From: Streptomyces gardneri
GTDB taxonomy: Bacteria; Actinomycetota; Actinomycetes; Streptomycetales; Streptomycetaceae
Direction of reading: 5' to 3'
Length of the DNA stretch: 64,000 nucleotides
NCBI RefSeq assembly: GCF_006539185.1
Contig: NZ_BJMN01000012.1
Span: forward strand, 1 to 64,000
This document shows, in pieces, positions 25,717 to 33,954 of this stretch (position 1 is its first letter; each line of letters starts with the position of its first letter). The notes under the pieces were generated by a model that saw nothing but the letters and a program-made list of their open reading frames with translations, had not been told where the DNA came from and did no database searches. Made by a program: the position numbers and the translations under genes.

Positions 25717-27371
25717 TGGCCGATCACCACACGGTCGCCCGCCGCGATCCGCTCACCGCCCCCGGGCGTGATCTGCACCATCCCGTCGGCCGACACGCCC
25801 GCGATGACGACGACGCGGCGCTCGGACCCGTCGGCGGCGAGGACGGTGACCGTCGTACGGGCGTCCGCGCCGGTCAGCATCGCCGCCTGCGGCACCGCGA
25901 GCACCTTGCCGTCGGTCAGGGCGGAGGAGATCTTGATCATCACGTTCTGGCCGGCCAGCTGCTCGCTCCACGGCTTGTCGGGGACGACGGAGACGGGCAG
26001 GAAGGGCACCCCGCCGTTGACCGTGCCGGCGTCGTCCTGCCGGGCCTGGCCCGCGGCACCGCCGGACTCCTTCGTCCGGGACTTGGCGTCGCCCGGCGTG
26101 ACCTGCGCCCCGACGGAGCCGACCGTGCCGGTGGCGGTCGTCCCCAGGGCCTCGCTGGTGATCTCGACCCGGGTCCCGGTCGTCACGCGCCCCTTGAGGG
26201 CCGGGTCCAGATATCCCGTGAGTCGCGGACCGCCGCTCGTCAGGACGGCGACGGGGCCCTCGACGTCGTCGCCGACGGCGAGCGGCAGGGATGTCACGCG
26301 GGCGGGGAGGCGGGCGGCGAAGACCATCTCCGACATGGGGATCATGACGCCGTCGCGAGCCACGGCCTCGCCGTACGCCACGCGGGCCGCCGCCAGCTCC
26401 TTCCGGGCGCGCCGCAGGGCGTCGGCGGTGTCGGACGAGGTGGCGGAGCCGGAGGTGCCGGAGGTGTCGGAGGAGCCGGAGGAGCCGGAGGAGCCGGAGG
26501 AGCCGGAAGTGTCCGCGGAGTCGGAAGTGCCCGCGGAGCCGGAGGTGTCGACCGCACCGGCGCTGCCCGCGGTGTCGGCACTGCCCGCGCTGCCCGCGCT
26601 CCCGGCGCCCTCGGCGCCCTCGGCGCTCCCCGCACCCCCCGCACCCCTCGCGTCCCCCGCGCCCCCCGCATCAGCCGTCGGCCGGGGCGTGGGCCGCTCC
26701 GTCCGGCCCTTCACGAGCTCGTCGACCTGGCGCTGTTTCTCCTCCAGGGCCGCACGCGCCTGGGTCACCGCGTCTTCGGTCCGCGGCCCGGTCACCGGCG
26801 CCGCGTACCCCATCCGCCGGTAGAGCCGCTCGACCGCCCTCTGCGTGCCGGCGCCGAAGTACCCCTCGGGGTCGCCGCCGCGCGAGAGGCCGAGCCCGGC
26901 CAGCGCGTCCTGGAGCTGGGCGATGTCCTCGCCCCGGCGTCCGGGCAGGAGGTCTCGGTAGCTGGGCAGCGGGCCGGGCAGGGCGAACACCGGCCGCCCG
27001 GACACCTCCACCAGCGGGCGGGCCGCCCCGACCTTGGCCCCGGGGTTCACGAGGACCTTGGTGACCACGAGCCTGCCCCCGCCACCGCCCTCCCCCTCGC
27101 CGCTCTCGCCGTCGGCGGCCACGGCGCCGGTAGGGGTGATCTCCGTCTGCCGTCCCGTGCCGAAGTCCCCCCGGAAGACGATGGACTTGATCATCCGGCG
27201 CTCGACGACCGGCGCCGTGATCAGGCTCGCCTTCGGCGGCCCGCTGTCGGCGAGCGCCTGCGCGGGGGACTTGATCGACATCGATCCGATGACGCCACCC
27301 GTCGAGAGCAAGGCGGCCGCGACGGCCACGGAGATCGCGGTGCGCCGTCGCCGGGTGAGCGCCGAGGCCAT
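25713..27371 (-). CDS. Efflux periplasmic-adaptor-like protein with peptidoglycan-binding domain
   Basis: 552 residues. An N-terminal anchor (ISVAVAAALLSTGGVIGSMSI) precedes a barrel-like strand region, a peptidoglycan-binding-1 repeat (GEDIAQLQDALAGLGLSRGGDPEGYFGAGTQRAVERLYRRMGY, about 155-200) inserted in the hairpin, a helical stretch AALEEKQRQVDELVKG, and then about 85 residues of Gly/Ser/Ala/Thr low complexity (DNA 26430-26690) before a second helix and C-terminal beta domains ending PGGGERIAAGDRVVIGQ. This is the Gram-positive counterpart of MacA: it would connect the permease to the cell wall. Confidence 0.82.
   Translation of the reverse strand: MASALTRRRRTAISVAVAAALLSTGGVIGSMSIKSPAQALADSGPPKASLITAPVVERRMIKSIVFRGDFGTGRQTEITPTGAVAADGESGEGEGGGGGRLVVTKVLVNPGAKVGAARPLVEVSGRPVFALPGPLPSYRDLLPGRRGEDIAQLQDALAGLGLSRGGDPEGYFGAGTQRAVERLYRRMGYAAPVTGPRTEDAVTQARAALEEKQRQVDELVKGRTERPTPRPTADAGGAGDARGAGGAGSAEGAEGAGSAGSAGSADTAGSAGAVDTSGSAGTSDSADTSGSSGSSGSSGSSDTSGTSGSATSSDTADALRRARKELAAARVAYGEAVARDGVMIPMSEMVFAARLPARVTSLPLAVGDDVEGPVAVLTSGGPRLTGYLDPALKGRVTTGTRVEITSEALGTTATGTVGSVGAQVTPGDAKSRTKESGGAAGQARQDDAGTVNGGVPFLPVSVVPDKPWSEQLAGQNVMIKISSALTDGKVLAVPQAAMLTGADARTTVTVLAADGSERRVVVIAGVSADGMVQITPGGGERIAAGDRVVIGQ
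26430..26690. repeat. Low-complexity coding repeat in the adaptor gene
   Basis: Degenerate 9-nt units, with perfect tandem copies of GGAGCCGGA near 26470-26507, encode runs of Gly-Ser-Ser and Ala-Gly-Ser. The stretch interrupts the helical hairpin of the adaptor. Length variation between strains by slippage is expected. Confidence 0.7.
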
Positions 27372-28360
27372 CAGGAGGCCGCCCCTCCGGTCCCGGCGAT
27401 GATCGCGTCGATCCGCTTGTTCTCCTCGACCAGCCGCTTCTGGTCGTCCTTGAGGGTCTCGGCGTTCTTGTCGATCTGCTCGTTCTGGTAGGCGGTCTCG
27501 ACCGCGACCCAGGTGCCGACGACGTTGCCCTTCTTGCCGCAGGTCCAGGAGGCGACGGCCACGGCGATCTCCTCCGAGGTGGCCTTCGGGGTGTTCCAGC
27601 GGGTGTCGGCGGCCGCGTCGAACGAGTCCTGCTTGTAGTTGATGTAGCCCCGGTCGGCCATGCAGGCGACCCACTTCTTCTCGGCCGCGATCACCCGGGG
27701 GTCGTTCTTCGCGATCTCGAAGGACCGCGCCTTGATGGCCGCGGCCGTGTCGGCGTGACCGACGCGCTTGCCCTCGCCCGTCCCCTGGGCGAGCTTGCGC
27801 CGTGCCTCCCCCGCGCAGCCCTCCTTCGGCACCGACTGTCCGCGGAAGGAGGTCACCGGGGTGCCGGCCCCGTCGTCCTTCATCCCTTTCAGGACCTCGA
27901 CGACCTCCTGGGAGTGACGGACCATCATGTCGTTCGTGAACGACCGCGGATCCCCCTGCGCCATATGGAAGCCGTACTTCTGTGCCGCCGCGAGCGACTC
28001 GGGCGGCCCGTAGCGGCGGGCGTGCGGCGACCCCTGGTTGACGGTCGCCTTGGGGTAGGCGATCGTCAGGCCGTAGCGCGCCAGGCAGTCCGACACCAGC
28101 GCGTTCTGCGCGAGTTGCGTCTTGACCATCTGGCCCATCGAGACGTCGTAGGCGTCGATGGGCAGCACGAGACCGGTGGTGTCCGCCTTCTTCTCCGCCT
28201 TCCCGACGCCGGGAACGGCGCGCGGCTCGGCCTGCCCGGCGGCCGCGCCACCGCCTCCCCGGGCCTCGCCCTCGGGAGCGGGATCCGAGGAACATCCCAC
28301 CGCAAGGGTGAGCGTGGCGACGGTGGCGAACACGGCGAGCAGGCGCCGGGGAGCATTCAT
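27371..28360 (-). CDS. Lipoprotein of the MacAB-like operon
   Basis: 329 residues from the ATG at 28358-28360. The signal peptide ends in a lipobox TLAVGCSSDP. The mature region has an unusual conserved set of Cys and Trp (SDCLARYGL, KEGCAGEARRK, WVACMADRGY, SWTCGKKGNVVGTWVAVE) and a coiled C-terminal helix (NAETLKDDQKRLVEENKRIDAII). The family is frequent next to peptidoglycan-binding adaptor/ABC genes in Streptomyces; its function is unknown. The stop overlaps the adaptor start by one base (TGATG). Confidence 0.75.
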   Translation of the reverse strand: MNAPRRLLAVFATVATLTLAVGCSSDPAPEGEARGGGGAAAGQAEPRAVPGVGKAEKKADTTGLVLPIDAYDVSMGQMVKTQLAQNALVSDCLARYGLTIAYPKATVNQGSPHARRYGPPESLAAAQKYGFHMAQGDPRSFTNDMMVRHSQEVVEVLKGMKDDGAGTPVTSFRGQSVPKEGCAGEARRKLAQGTGEGKRVGHADTAAAIKARSFEIAKNDPRVIAAEKKWVACMADRGYINYKQDSFDAAADTRWNTPKATSEEIAVAVASWTCGKKGNVVGTWVAVETAYQNEQIDKNAETLKDDQKRLVEENKRIDAIIAGTGGAAS

Positions 28361-28454
28361 GACCAGGTACACCTTGGAGAGGGAGGCGGAAGAGGGAGAA
28401 GAGGAACGCGGCGGTGGCCGCATCGACGGGACGACACGGCCACCACGTACGGGA

Positions 28455-28931
28455 TCAGGGATAGATGTTGCCCCAGGCGATGCCGGTGCCGACCATCGTG
28501 GCGGCGTTCTCGTTCCAGGTGTAGTAGAGCGGGCCGCCCTCCCCGTCGCGCGCCCAGTCCCAGTTGCCCTTGTAGCCGCTGTTGAACCAGACCGTGCCGC
28601 CGCGGCCCTGCCGGTACTGGACCTCCATGGCGGTGGCGTTGTTCTTCACCAGGTCGCCGGAGCCGGTGCCGGTGCCCGCCCGGAAGCGCTCACCCGCCAG
28701 GTCGGACCAGCTGCCCTCCTGGGCCCACACGGCCTGGGTGCCGGTGTGGTGCCAGAACAGGCACATCGGCATGCTGCCCCACGTGCCCGGGACGTGGCAC
28801 TTCGACGAGTTGGCGTTGCCGGTCGAGCGGTGGTTCGGGTTCCAGTACTCGCCGGTCGCCGAGGCCGGGGACGTACTGAGAGCGAACACGGCCAGCGCGC
28901 CCGTGAGGGCGGCCACAGTTCTGCGGATCAT
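28455..28931 (-). CDS. Small secreted protein, Trp/Asn/Gly-rich
   Basis: 158 residues from the ATG at 28929-28931, with GAGGAG 4 nt upstream. A signal peptide (RRTVAALTGALAVFALSTSPASA) is followed by about 130 residues with many Trp, Asn, Gly and Tyr, and two Cys (SSKCHVPG, PMCLFW) that could form one disulfide. WNPNHRSTGN, GTVWFNSGYKGNW and YTWNENAATM suggest a beta-rich domain similar in style to Streptomyces I36-like inhibitors or spore-surface proteins; I cannot name the family. It lies 94 bp upstream of the lipoprotein gene. Confidence 0.65.
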   Translation of the reverse strand: MIRRTVAALTGALAVFALSTSPASATGEYWNPNHRSTGNANSSKCHVPGTWGSMPMCLFWHHTGTQAVWAQEGSWSDLAGERFRAGTGTGSGDLVKNNATAMEVQYRQGRGGTVWFNSGYKGNWDWARDGEGGPLYYTWNENAATMVGTGIAWGNIYP

Positions 28932-29060
28932 GATGCTCCTCTGTCGGTTCACGAGATGTCTCTACGGAGAGGGCGGTCCACGTCAGTGCCGCGCAAGTTC
29001 ACACGAAGCCGTTCGGACTCGTCAACAGCCTTTTTTGGACAGGGACTTGACGGAGTGTCA

Positions 29061-29098
29061 GGAATGATTGCGTCCACCTCGGAGGAATGATCGCTTCC
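29061..29098. repeat. Direct repeat upstream of the polysaccharide deacetylase gene
   Basis: GGAATGATTGCGTCC (29061-29075) and GGAATGATCGCTTCC (29084-29098) agree in 13 of 15 positions and start 23 bp apart. Each copy is also a partial palindrome (GGAA...TTCC in the second). They lie in the non-coding region between two divergent secreted-protein genes and could be a regulator site. Confidence 0.4.
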
Positions 29099-29202
29099 TC
29101 GCGGGCCGACCTCGGAACACTCCGTGCGATCGGATCGAGCCATCGCGGACGGGACAACTGGGGCCATTGACACGAGAGTTGGTCTAGGCCAATGATGCCG
29201 CC

Positions 29203-29898
29203 ATGCCGAGACTCCGTCTGCGTCACGCCGTGCGTGCCGCGCTCGCCGCCCTCGTCCCCCTCGCGCTCCTCGGCGCGTCCACGGGACCCGCACACTCCGC
29301 CCCCGGGGCGGCCTGGCCCGAGCCCGTCCCGGTCGTCTCGCACGTCGAGACCACCGACCCGGTCGTCTTCATCACCATCGACGACGGCTGGTACCACGAC
29401 CCCGCGGCGGCGAAGCTGCTGCTCGACCGCCGGGTACCCGCCTCGCTCTTCCTCCTGCCGGGCGCCTACTCGTACGACTCCGGCTACTTCCACACCCTGC
29501 TGAACCAGGGCAGCTCCCGCGTCGAGAACCACACCGTCAACCACCCCGACCTGACCGCGCTCGACGCCGCCGGACAGAAGGCGGAGGTCTGCGGGGCCCG
29601 CGACCAGCACCTCGCCCGGTTCGGCGACGGCCCGCGCCTGCTGCGCCCGCCGTACGGCACGTACGACGCGACCACCCGGACCACCGCGCGCGCCTGCGGG
29701 GCGAAGGCCGTCGTGACCTGGACGTACGACCTCACCACCTGGGGCTCGTGGACCCCGCCGGCGCCGCAGCTCAAGGCCGGCGACATCATCCTGCTGCACT
29801 TCAACGAGACGGTGACGCAGGACCTGAAGCGGGCCCTGGACCTGGCCGAGGCGGCCGGCCTGAAGCCCGCGCCGCTCAGGGAGTACGTCCCCGAGTAG
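29203..29898 (+). CDS. Secreted polysaccharide deacetylase (NodB/CE4)
   Basis: 231 residues with signal peptide (RAALAALVPLALLGASTGPAHS). The NodB motifs are clear: FITIDDGW (catalytic base and metal Asp), ENHTVNHPDL (His-x3-His metal ligands), RPPYGTYD, and ILLHFNE near the end as motif 5. Family members remove N-acetyl groups from peptidoglycan or chitin oligomers outside the cell. With the GH20 enzyme at 1463-3100 it suggests handling of GlcNAc polymers. Confidence 0.9.
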   Translation: MPRLRLRHAVRAALAALVPLALLGASTGPAHSAPGAAWPEPVPVVSHVETTDPVVFITIDDGWYHDPAAAKLLLDRRVPASLFLLPGAYSYDSGYFHTLLNQGSSRVENHTVNHPDLTALDAAGQKAEVCGARDQHLARFGDGPRLLRPPYGTYDATTRTTARACGAKAVVTWTYDLTTWGSWTPPAPQLKAGDIILLHFNETVTQDLKRALDLAEAAGLKPAPLREYVPE

Positions 29899-29934
29899 GC
29901 GGGCCCAGTGGGCCCCGTAGGGCCCGAGCGGGAC

Positions 29935-31119
29935 TCAGAGGATCACGTGCGGGAGGAAGCGGGCGTACTCGTCGGTGACGAGGCCCGCCGACTCCCGGAT
30001 CCCGAGCCCCGCCGCCTCGTTCTCGACGACCCACGCGCCGAGCACCACCCGGTTGCCGTCGAAGTCGGCCAGCGGGGCCAGCTCCTGGTAGCAGCAGGCC
30101 TCCCCGTCCCGCACGAACGGCTCCGTACCGGCCTCGTGCAGGGTGACGCCCGCGCCCTCGCGGCCGAGCAGCGGCTTGGCGACCCAGCCCGTGGTCGAGG
30201 CGAGCTCGCGCGGGCCGTCGAGGTAGGCGGGGAGCAGGTTCGGGTGACCGGGGTTCAGCTCCCACAGGATCGCGAGCAGCGCCTTGTTGGAGAGGAGCAT
30301 CTTCCAGGCGGGCTCGATCCAGCAGGTGGTGCCGGTCCCGCCGCCGTTGTCGAGGGTGTCGAGGACGTGCTTCCCGAAGCGGTCGGTGGTCAGCCACTCC
30401 CACGGGTAGAGCTTGAAGCAGGCACGGATGAAGCGGAGCCGGTCGTCGACGAAGCGGCGCGAGAGCCGGTCCCAGCCGATCCGCTCGACGGAGAGCGCCT
30501 CGGTGTCGAGCCCGGCCTGCTGGGCGGTCTCGCGCAGGTACGCGACCGTCATCAGGTCCTCGCCGAGCTCGTCGCCGTCCGAGTGGACGAAGTGGACGGG
30601 GCCCGGCGGCAGCAGCGGCGCCTGGCGCTTCCAGGCGTCGACGAGGCGCTCGTGGAGCGAGTTCCACTGGTCGGCGCCGGGGAAGCGCTCCTCCATCCAG
30701 AACCACTGCGGGCTGGCGGCCTCCACCAGCGAGGTGGGGGTGTCGGCGTTGTACTCCAGCATCTTCGCCGGGCCCGTACCGTCGTAGCGCAGGTCGAACC
30801 GCCCGTAGAGGGAGGGGAGTTCGGCCCGCCGCCGCCAGGACTCGGCGACCAGGGACGCGAGCTTCGGGTCGGTGATCCCGAGCTCGGCGAACCGGTCGTT
30901 CTCGACGATGTGCTCGGCCGCCCCCAGGCACATCGCGTGCAGCTCCTCGACGACCTCCTCCAGCGCCTCGACCTCGGGCAGGGTGAAGGAGTAGTACGCG
31001 CTCTCGTCCCAGTACGGACGCAGCGAATCGTCCGGGTAGCGGGTCAGGGGGTAGATGACGCCCTGCTCCTCGACGATCCGCTGCCAGTCGGGCCGGGGCT
31101 CGATGGTGTGCCGCTTCAT
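29935..31119 (-). CDS. Glutathionylspermidine synthase-like ATP-grasp protein (YgiC type)
   Basis: 394 residues. Motifs of the synthetase C-terminal family are visible: YDGTGPAKMLEYNADTPTSLVEAA, FVHSDGDELGED, EPAWKMLLSNKALLAILWELNPGHPNLLPAY and VAKPLLGREGAGV. It lacks the amidase domain of E. coli Gsp, so it resembles YgiC/YjfC. Streptomyces makes mycothiol rather than glutathione, hence the real ligation substrate is likely different. It is 15 bp downstream of a small Cys/Gly-rich lipoprotein gene, like ygiB-ygiC in enterobacteria. Confidence 0.88.
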   Translation of the reverse strand: MKRHTIEPRPDWQRIVEEQGVIYPLTRYPDDSLRPYWDESAYYSFTLPEVEALEEVVEELHAMCLGAAEHIVENDRFAELGITDPKLASLVAESWRRRAELPSLYGRFDLRYDGTGPAKMLEYNADTPTSLVEAASPQWFWMEERFPGADQWNSLHERLVDAWKRQAPLLPPGPVHFVHSDGDELGEDLMTVAYLRETAQQAGLDTEALSVERIGWDRLSRRFVDDRLRFIRACFKLYPWEWLTTDRFGKHVLDTLDNGGGTGTTCWIEPAWKMLLSNKALLAILWELNPGHPNLLPAYLDGPRELASTTGWVAKPLLGREGAGVTLHEAGTEPFVRDGEACCYQELAPLADFDGNRVVLGAWVVENEAAGLGIRESAGLVTDEYARFLPHVIL

Positions 31120-31133
31120 GTGCCGGGCCCTCC

Positions 31134-31436
31134 TCAGCCGCCGCCGGAGCCCGAGCAGCCGAAGCCGCCGGTGTCGACGGCCGCCTTGCTGAAGCTGCCG
31201 CCGCTCACCTTGCCGCTCCGGACGGAGCCGCCGTAGTAGTACGAGCCCCGGGTCGTGGTGCCGTTGCTGTCGTCGTCATCGTCGCCGCCACCGCTCTCGC
31301 ACCGGTAGCTGGGCAGCTCCTCGCGGGTCAGCGGGTCCACACACCGCTGGTCCGGTTCCGAACCGCACGCGGTGATCGTCGCCGCGAGCACACCCATCCC
31401 GCCGAGCACCACCGTGCTCGACCTCAGCCTGCGCAT
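31134..31436 (-). CDS. Small Ser/Gly/Tyr-rich lipoprotein paired with the ATP-grasp gene (YgiB-like position)
   Basis: 100 residues from the ATG at 31434-31436. The signal peptide ends in the lipobox TITACGSEP. The mature chain has QRCVDPLTREELPSYRCESGGGDDDDDSN, then a Gly/Ser/Tyr-rich tail (GSYYYGGSVRSGKVSGGSFSKAAVDTGGFGCSGSGGG) that resembles the C-terminus of E. coli YgiB (DUF1190). Gene order, spacing and composition suggest that it is the target or partner of the downstream ATP-grasp enzyme. Confidence 0.72.
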   Translation of the reverse strand: MRRLRSSTVVLGGMGVLAATITACGSEPDQRCVDPLTREELPSYRCESGGGDDDDDSNGTTTRGSYYYGGSVRSGKVSGGSFSKAAVDTGGFGCSGSGGG

Positions 31437-31525
31437 GTCCGTCGCTCCCCTTCGCGGTCGTAACCGTCGTGGGCACGACAGTCGCGACCGCACAGTGTAG
31501 GCCGGTGTTTTCCGGCCTCAACCCC

Positions 31526-31531
31526 TAGAGT
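31526..31531 (+). promoter_or_regulatory. Candidate -10 element for a leaderless transcript
   Basis: TAGAGT matches the Streptomyces -10 consensus. With the usual 6-7 nt to the start point, transcription would begin at or next to the GTG at 31538, which has no Shine-Dalgarno sequence. No convincing -35 is seen. Confidence 0.45.
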
Positions 31532-31537
31532 CGTTTC

Positions 31538-32458
31538 GTGCTTCTCGGGATGATTTGTGCGCTTGCTTCGGCCTTCTGTTTCGGTGCGGCCTCTGTCTTT
31601 CAGGCGATGGCGGCCCGTGCCGCGGAGCCGGGGACGGGCGGGGGCGTCGATGTCGCCCTGATGTGGCGCGCGCTGCGCCAGTGGCGCTATCTCGCCGGTC
31701 TGGGGATGGACGCCCTGGGCTTCGCCCTGCAGATCGTGGCGCTGCGGACCCTGCCCATCTACGTGGTGGGCGCGGCGCTCGCCGCGAGCCTCGCGGTCAC
31801 GGCGGTCATCGCCTCCCGGCTGCTGCACGTGCGGCTCAGCCGGGTGGAGTGGACGGCCGTGGCCGTGGTGTGTCTGGGGCTCGCGATGCTGGCGCTCGCC
31901 GCGGGGAGGGAGGGGCACGAGGGCGGCTCGGAGGCGCTGCGGTGGGCGCTGCTCGGCGTCTCCTTCGGGGTGCTGCTGCTGGGAGTGGTCGGGGGCCGGC
32001 TGCCGGCGAAGCCGCGCGCCCTCGTCCTCGGCCTCGGGGCGGGCTTCGGTTTCGGGGTGGTGGAGGTTGCGGTCCGGCTGATCGACGGCATCGACTTCGC
32101 CGACCCGGTCTGGTACGCGCTGCTGGTGGGCGGCGGGGCGGCGTTCCTGCTGCTGACCTCGGCGCTCCAGCGGGGCTCGGTGACCACGGCGACGGCGGGC
32201 GCGGTGCTCGGCGAGACGATCGGTCCTGCGGTGGTCGGGGTGGTCTGGCTCGGGGACAGTACGAGGGAGGGCCTGGGGTGGCTGGCGATCCTCGGCTTCG
32301 CGGTGGCGGTGGCGGGCTCCCTGACCCTTGCCCGCTTCGGCGAACCGCCGGCCCCGGAAGGATCGACCGGCCCCGCCGAAGCTCTGGAGGCGGACGCGGG
32401 CCAGGCCCAGGCCCCGGGCCCGGCTTCGGCCCCCAAGCGGGGCCCTCGCACGCCCTGA
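31538..32458 (+). CDS. DMT/EamA-like permease
   Basis: 306 residues from GTG 31538. Nine to ten hydrophobic helices occur in two halves: MLLGMICALASAFCFGAASVFQAMAAR with the typical first-helix small-residue pattern, LGFALQIVALRTLPIYVVGAALAASLAVTAVIASRLL in half 1, and AVLGETIGPAVVGVVWLGD in half 2. This is the EamA/magnesium-transporter-NIPA-like plan; the substrate is unknown. The C-terminal 40 residues are a disordered Pro/Ala tail. It is convergent with the MocR gene. Confidence 0.82.
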   Translation: MLLGMICALASAFCFGAASVFQAMAARAAEPGTGGGVDVALMWRALRQWRYLAGLGMDALGFALQIVALRTLPIYVVGAALAASLAVTAVIASRLLHVRLSRVEWTAVAVVCLGLAMLALAAGREGHEGGSEALRWALLGVSFGVLLLGVVGGRLPAKPRALVLGLGAGFGFGVVEVAVRLIDGIDFADPVWYALLVGGGAAFLLLTSALQRGSVTTATAGAVLGETIGPAVVGVVWLGDSTREGLGWLAILGFAVAVAGSLTLARFGEPPAPEGSTGPAEALEADAGQAQAPGPASAPKRGPRTP

Positions 32459-32491
32459 CGGGCCGGGGCCGCCCGGGCGGCCGGGCCCCGT
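32458..32491. terminator. GC-rich palindrome between convergent genes
   Basis: A perfect 16-bp palindrome (32467-32482) sits inside a longer imperfect GC hairpin between the permease stop (32458) and the MocR stop (32495). There is no T run on either side, as is common for Streptomyces bidirectional terminators. Confidence 0.45.
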
Positions 32492-32494
32492 CGC

Positions 32495-33907
32495 TCAGGG
32501 CAGCACCCTGCACAGTGTCTGGAGCGCGCCGTGCCAGCCGCTGTCCGGGGGTGTGGCGTACCCGACGACCAGGCCGTCGAGGCCCGGCTCCACACCGGGT
32601 CGCCGGAACTGGTTCAGCCCCAGCACGGCGAGCCCGTGCCACGCGGCGGCGCGCAGGACGTCCTGCTCGGTGCCGGGCGGCAGCGCGAGAACCGCGTGGA
32701 GGCCGGCCGCGATGCCGCTGACCCGCGTCGCCGGCGAGTGCGCGGCCACCGCCTCCACCAGCTGGTCCCGGCGCCGCCGGTAGCGCAGCCGCATGGCCCG
32801 TACGTGCCGGTCGTACGCCCCCGAGCCGAGGAACTCGGCGAACGCCAGCTGGTCCGGCGCGCTCGACGCCCAGTCCACGGCCCCCTTCGCGGCGACCACC
32901 TCGCCCACCAGCCTCTCGGGCACCACCATCCACGCCAGCCGCAGCCCGGGTGCGAGGGACTTGCTCGCGGTCCCCAGGTAGACGACCCGCTCGGGGTCCA
33001 GGCCCTGGAGCGCGCCCACGGGCTGCCTGTCGTAGCGGAACTCGCCGTCGTAGTCGTCCTCCAGGACGAGGCCGCCCGAGGCGCGGGCCCAGTCGACGAC
33101 GGCCGCCCGCCGGTCCGGCGGGAGGGCGCCGCCGAGCGGGAACTGGTGGGCCGGCGTCAGGAGGACGCCTCCCGCGCCCGTCAGCTCCTCGACGCGCGTA
33201 CCGCGTTCGTCGATGGGCAGGACCGGGGTCCCGAGGCCGGCCCTGGTGAGGAGGCCGGCGTGGACGTCGAGACCGTACGACTCGACCGCCACGTCCCGCA
33301 CTCCGCGTCCGCGCAGCACCTCGCCGATGAGCATCAGGCCGTGCACGAACCCCGCGCAGATCACGATCCGTTCGGGCCGGACGTGCACGCCCCGCGCCCG
33401 GGCGAGGTACTCGGCGAGCGCGGTGCGCAGTTCGATCCGGCCGCGCGGGTCGCCGTAGCCGAAGGCCTCGTTCGGGGCGGCGGTGAGCGCCCGCCGGTAG
33501 GCCTTGAGCCATTCGGCGCGGGGGAAGGAGGCGAGGTCGGGGGTGCCGGCCTTCAGGTCGTGCGCCGGGGCGGCGGGCGGGCCCGGCCGGACCGGTGCGG
33601 AGGGCCGGGGCGGCGGGGAGGGGGGCGTGGTCCTGCGCGGCGCGGTCCTGCGGGCGACGCGCGTGCCCGAGCCCTGCCGGGCCGTCAGCCAGCCCTCGGC
33701 GACCAGCTCGGCGTAGGCGTCGGCGACGGTGTTGCGGGCCATGCCCAGGTCGGCGGCGAGCGACCGGGAGGACGGAAGCCGGGTGCCCGCCTCCAGGCGC
33801 CCGCTGCGGACCGCTTCCCGGAGCGCGTCCATGAGGCCGGCGCGCCGACGCGGACCGCGCAGTTCCAGGTGGAGGTCGGCTCCGAAAGTGGCCCACTCGT
33901 TCGCCAT
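32495..33907 (-). CDS. MocR-type regulator: GntR winged helix fused to PLP aminotransferase
   Basis: 470 residues. Residues 15-90 form a GntR winged helix (LMDALREAVRSGRLEAGTRLPSSRSLAADLGMARNTVADAYAELVAEGWLTARQGSGTRVA), then a Pro/Arg linker and a fold-type I aminotransferase domain with NEAFGYGDPRGRIELRTALAEYL, LEDDYDGEFRY and the PLP lysine in LGTASKSLAPGLRLAW. Relatives (PdxR, GabR) sense PLP or amino compounds. It is divergent from the AhpD-like gene by 47 bp, which is probably its target. Confidence 0.93.
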   Translation of the reverse strand: MANEWATFGADLHLELRGPRRRAGLMDALREAVRSGRLEAGTRLPSSRSLAADLGMARNTVADAYAELVAEGWLTARQGSGTRVARRTAPRRTTPPSPPPRPSAPVRPGPPAAPAHDLKAGTPDLASFPRAEWLKAYRRALTAAPNEAFGYGDPRGRIELRTALAEYLARARGVHVRPERIVICAGFVHGLMLIGEVLRGRGVRDVAVESYGLDVHAGLLTRAGLGTPVLPIDERGTRVEELTGAGGVLLTPAHQFPLGGALPPDRRAAVVDWARASGGLVLEDDYDGEFRYDRQPVGALQGLDPERVVYLGTASKSLAPGLRLAWMVVPERLVGEVVAAKGAVDWASSAPDQLAFAEFLGSGAYDRHVRAMRLRYRRRRDQLVEAVAAHSPATRVSGIAAGLHAVLALPPGTEQDVLRAAAWHGLAVLGLNQFRRPGVEPGLDGLVVGYATPPDSGWHGALQTLCRVLP

Positions 33908-33911
33908 GGGA

Positions 33912-33920
33912 ATGGACCAT
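33912..33920. promoter_or_regulatory. Palindrome in the MocR/AhpD intergenic region
   Basis: ATGGACCAT is a perfect 9-bp palindrome 5 bp from the mocR-type gene start; a related GTGCCAT half lies at 33928-33934. These could be MocR contact sites. The evidence is position and symmetry only. Confidence 0.35.
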
Positions 33921-33941
33921 ACTCCTGTGCCATCCCGCTCG

Positions 33942-33947
33942 TACGGT
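33942..33947 (+). promoter_or_regulatory. Candidate -10 element for the AhpD-like gene
   Basis: TACGGT ends 7 nt before the ATG at 33955, so transcription would begin on or beside the start codon. That would give a leaderless mRNA, as proposed for two other genes of this window. No clear -35 is present, which is compatible with an activator (the divergent MocR protein). Confidence 0.4.
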
Positions 33948-33954
33948 GGGAGCC

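Noticed and set aside
26430..26690. Short tandem repeats taken as a CRISPR array or microsatellite element
   Set aside because: The units are 9-nt, in frame and code for Gly/Ser linkers; there are no unique spacers.
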